A stretch of 7,966 nucleotides of DNA from an uncultured Collinsella sp. (GTDB lineage Bacteria > Actinomycetota > Coriobacteriia > Coriobacteriales > Coriobacteriaceae): assembly GCA_900765185.1 (NCBI GenBank), contig CAAFQT010000078.1, positions 1 through 7,966 on the forward strand, in the 5' to 3' direction. Made by a program: the position numbers and the translations under genes. A model generated the notes under the pieces. The model saw only the letters and a program-made list of their open reading frames with translations, ran no database searches and was not told the DNA's origin. Shown here piece by piece: positions 6,901 through 7,966 of the stretch. Each line of letters starts with the position of its first letter. The first letter of the stretch is position 1.

Positions 6901-7651
6901 AATCCTTGACCTTTTTGGCAAAGACATCGGGGGCCAAAACCTCGTCCTCAGAACCCTCGAGCCAGTTCCATGCGGCCTTTTCGCTCATGCCGAGCACGCT
7001 CTGCAGTACCTCGACGACGTCGTCCTCAAAGTAGCTGTAGGTGTCGCGGGCCTGGAGCCAGGACTCGCCGTTGACGCGCTCAAAGGCCTCGCGGAACTCC
7101 TGGGTCTTGCCCAGGGAATCGATGTAGTCCTCGAGCTTTGCAAGCTTGAGGTCCTCGCCGTAGAAGCCGCGCGCCTCGTAGAACATGCGCTCAAAGCCGC
7201 GAAGCAGCGCCGTGGGAGCCGTATCGCCCTGCTTCCACTGACCCGCCTTGCTATCGATGTTAAAGAGGATGGCCTGCGTGGGCACCGAGCAGGCGCGCTC
7301 CATGGCAGCCGCGACCATGGGGTCGACGATCTTGCCGTCAAAGTAGCGGATGGCGCTCTTGCCGCCGATCTGGCGATTCTCGAGCAGGTAGCTCAGCATC
7401 TTGAGGAAGTGCGATTTACCGGAACCGAAGAAACCACTGATCCACACGCCGATCTTGTCGGTGCGCGCATCGATGGCATCGCCGTAGGCCTTGAAGAACG
7501 TGGCAAAGTGCCTCTGCAACTCGCGCGTCACCACGTACTCGTCAAGCTCCTGGCGGATGGACCCATCTTTTGAATCCTGGACCTTGACCACGCCGTTGAT
7601 GGAGCGGTTGATGTCTTTTGCAAAGAGGTCGCGAATGATCGTGTTGTCCAT
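3989..7651 (-). CDS. brxC: BREX P-loop ATPase BrxC
   Basis: BrxC is the large ATPase of BREX, needed for phage defence together with BrxB, PglX and PglZ. The Walker A motif GFFGSGKS is at residues 73-80 after GVWIS. Walker B is LLFMVDE at 265-271, and a sensor-like VWVMVTSQE strand is at 303-311. IQGRFNTRLSL (328-338) holds candidate arginine fingers. The middle contains a helical region resembling a winged-helix, and residues ~950-1150 are highly charged and probably coiled coil. A proline-rich linker (about 1158-1171) precedes a conserved basic tail with KTVRRADLVKPSRLL, and the protein ends in EIRIN. The 1220-aa length is normal for the family and I see no break. The ATG at 7651 has AAAGGAG 5 nt upstream. 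It sits between brxB and pglX, as in type 1 BREX. Base composition matches brxB, unlike the downstream HEPN segment. Confidence 0.93.
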   Translation of the reverse strand: MDNTIIRDLFAKDINRSINGVVKVQDSKDGSIRQELDEYVVTRELQRHFATFFKAYGDAIDARTDKIGVWISGFFGSGKSHFLKMLSYLLENRQIGGKSAIRYFDGKIVDPMVAAAMERACSVPTQAILFNIDSKAGQWKQGDTAPTALLRGFERMFYEARGFYGEDLKLAKLEDYIDSLGKTQEFREAFERVNGESWLQARDTYSYFEDDVVEVLQSVLGMSEKAAWNWLEGSEDEVLAPDVFAKKVKDYVDAQAAAHGGNFRLLFMVDEVGQFITNDQDPSLMLSLQTIVEELGAACGGRVWVMVTSQEAIDNLSLPVGNDFSKIQGRFNTRLSLSSSSVDEVIQRRVLEKTAPAADMLARVYEQDAAVLKNNFTFEGGSRSDLAGFANSKDFVASYPFVGYQFKLLPDVMTEVRKHGVKAKHMSTGERSMLSAFQESAQAIQHDQTGALVPFWRFFDTISKDLEHGIIQVVVCAERAAENAEGLESYDVRVLKLLYLIRYIGYVKATVENISILMIDSLDVDKRALKDRVKESLARLERENYVARQGDTYSFLTDEEQEIAQEIARTPIDNAKVIEYIKKRLFESIYTARKLNRGANDFPFDRYVDGSIHGSNMGGMELSVVTMASDLGRSDDAELALKSVDKAIVALSDEVDYWAPLVNAAKIRMYAQTRNLQELPPSTRQIVEAKMREKDFNEKEADALLAEAVLHARCAVNGRMIEIRAAKPAQVFEQVLAQLCDVVFEKADYIGAPVTSDSDIRSTLVGNVQVGLAGMDAGNTRALKEVEDYLKVQHQRHLDTAMGDIQRQYQQRPFGWREVDIANVVAQLVVEQRAQVLFGGQTVQANDSRMVALLRKDADKAQVRLRMRMSDRLLRATGELMCDLFDLKTVPSNEDKLVAELKERLEGLREACLAMARDYYTGIKPAYPYPGEDECEKMRSEVADVLKDQNEAEAFLTTFTKHEERLLDAKEDFDKVVEFFESNQRTAFDHARDFLNRTEGIEYASDDIPGAVENVATVREILKDPKPYGRIKDLQPLMDPVEDDMKKLLGIRRNEFLCRIESDLQDLRAQAESQKGFVNQAKDAIADAGTKYESFKNRAHSAQSLNELSVVATNWGDWLSAAANEMYDAVDEARVRMDNERRTTEVMSTGEVVKKVSNKGVASSAPVPAPKPQRKIKTVRRADLVKPSRLLSAEDVERYVDDLRSRLMQALAANDEIRIN

Positions 7652-7696
7652 GGGTGCTCCTTTGGGTTTGGGAACGTTGTGGCAAAGGGTTGTTAC

Positions 7697-7726
7697 CGGC
7701 GGCAGGGACTTGCCTGCGGGGAGCCG
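7697..7726 (-). repeat. Imperfect hairpin between brxB and brxC
   Basis: In the 78-bp gap, GCAGG (7702-7706) pairs with CCTGC (7713-7717) around a 6-nt loop. CGGC (7697-7700) can pair with GCCG (7723-7726) across an internal loop. No U-run follows in the transcribed direction, so read-through into brxC is expected. The stem is short and could be chance in GC-rich DNA. The rest of the gap holds only the brxC ribosome binding site at 7657-7663. Confidence 0.3.
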
Positions 7727-7729
7727 TGC

Positions 7730-7942
7730 TTACGAGATATCGATGGCGCGGTAGTAGTTGTCGGCCGGCAGACGGTTAAAGAGCTGGAAAGAAGAGCCGT
7801 TGAAACTACCCGGATAGGCGGCGACCACAGGCACCTCATCAAAATCCGCAAGCATGCAATGGAGAAGCGTGTGCATGCGAAAGAATGGGAAGACCTCGCC
7901 CGCGCCGGTGAGGAGAACGACGTCTCCAGGCGCGTGCGGCTC
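7730..7942 (-). CDS. brxB: BrxB C-terminal end (partial, cut by the contig end)
   Basis: The 70 visible residues match the end of BrxB (DUF1788 family). They include VVLLTGAGEVFPFFRMHTLLHCML, then VPVVAAYPGSFNG and FQLFNRLPADNYYRAIDIS before a TAA stop. Family members end with the same order of a hydrophobic LTG strand, an R-x-H-x-LL helix, a YPG-x-(F/Y)-(N/D)-G turn and a final NYYRA. BrxB is a small (about 200 aa) essential BREX protein of unclear biochemical role. It precedes brxC with a 78-bp gap, as in type 1 BREX, so brxA would be expected just beyond. The genuine sequence stops at the GAG codon at 7940-7942. Any longer ORF, including an apparent GTG start at 7957, is read from adapter sequence and is not a real N-terminus. 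Confidence 0.88.
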   Translation of the reverse strand, partial: EPHAPGDVVLLTGAGEVFPFFRMHTLLHCMLADFDEVPVVAAYPGSFNGSSFQLFNRLPADNYYRAIDIS

Positions 7943-7966
7943 AGATCGGAAGAGCACACGTCTGAA
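7943..7966. other. Illumina adapter sequence left on the contig end
   Basis: The last 24 bases begin AGATCGGAAGAGC and continue as the standard Illumina TruSeq read-1 adapter, ending CACACGTCTGAA. This is library-construction sequence, not genomic DNA. It creates false codons at the front of the brxB fragment and marks the true end of usable sequence at 7942. Confidence 0.96.

Noticed and set aside
7693..7959. 88-codon minus-strand frame at the right end
   Set aside because: It is an out-of-frame reading of the brxB end, and its first codons come from adapter sequence.

Overview
The window holds most of a type 1-like BREX (bacteriophage exclusion) anti-phage operon. Every gene lies on the minus strand, so transcription runs right to left. 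In transcription order it contains: the last 70 codons of brxB, complete brxC (1220 aa), a pglX N-terminal part (831 aa) with the methyltransferase and target-recognition regions, a small HEPN-type protein gene (230 aa), and a separate ORF matching the conserved C-terminal part of PglX, which runs off the left end. No tRNA, rRNA, CRISPR array or insertion sequence was seen. The backbone genes are GC-rich (about 67-72% in the stretches I counted by hand). That and the protein flavour suggest a gut-type actinobacterium, perhaps a Coriobacteriia member such as Collinsella or Olsenella; this is inference only.

Layout. 7943-7966 is Illumina adapter sequence, not genome. 7730-7942 is the brxB 3' end, followed by a 78-bp gap. 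3989-7651 is brxC. A 66-bp gap with a perfect 11-bp hairpin separates it from pglX-N (1427-3922). The HEPN gene (726-1418) starts 8 bp after the pglX-N stop, and its Shine-Dalgarno overlaps that stop. A 140-bp AT-rich spacer then leads to pglX-C (1-585), which has its own AAAGGA site and ATG.

The noteworthy part is the state of pglX. The conserved family sequence that should follow the DSFETSWDFKRHPLV end of the N part reappears about 0.84 kb further on, in the same orientation, as a separate ORF. Together the two pieces appear to cover the family with little or nothing lost. The split falls just after the DSFETSWDFK coding segment, whose DNA is a 9-bp inverted repeat. The last ~220 codons of pglX-N (the target-recognition region), the HEPN gene and the spacer form one GC-poor island of about 1.5 kb (33-48% GC in counted stretches) inside the GC-rich operon. 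The simplest reading is that a specificity cassette carrying a predicted RNase replaced the original target-recognition segment and left PglX in two translated pieces.

Working model. BrxB and BrxC (a large P-loop ATPase) act with PglX (N6-adenine methyltransferase) and with PglZ and BrxL, presumably encoded beyond the left edge, to mark host DNA and block phage replication. The HEPN protein may be a second, RNA-targeting layer tied by translational coupling to pglX-N. Whether the split PglX works as a two-subunit enzyme, is an off phase variant, or is decaying cannot be decided from sequence alone.
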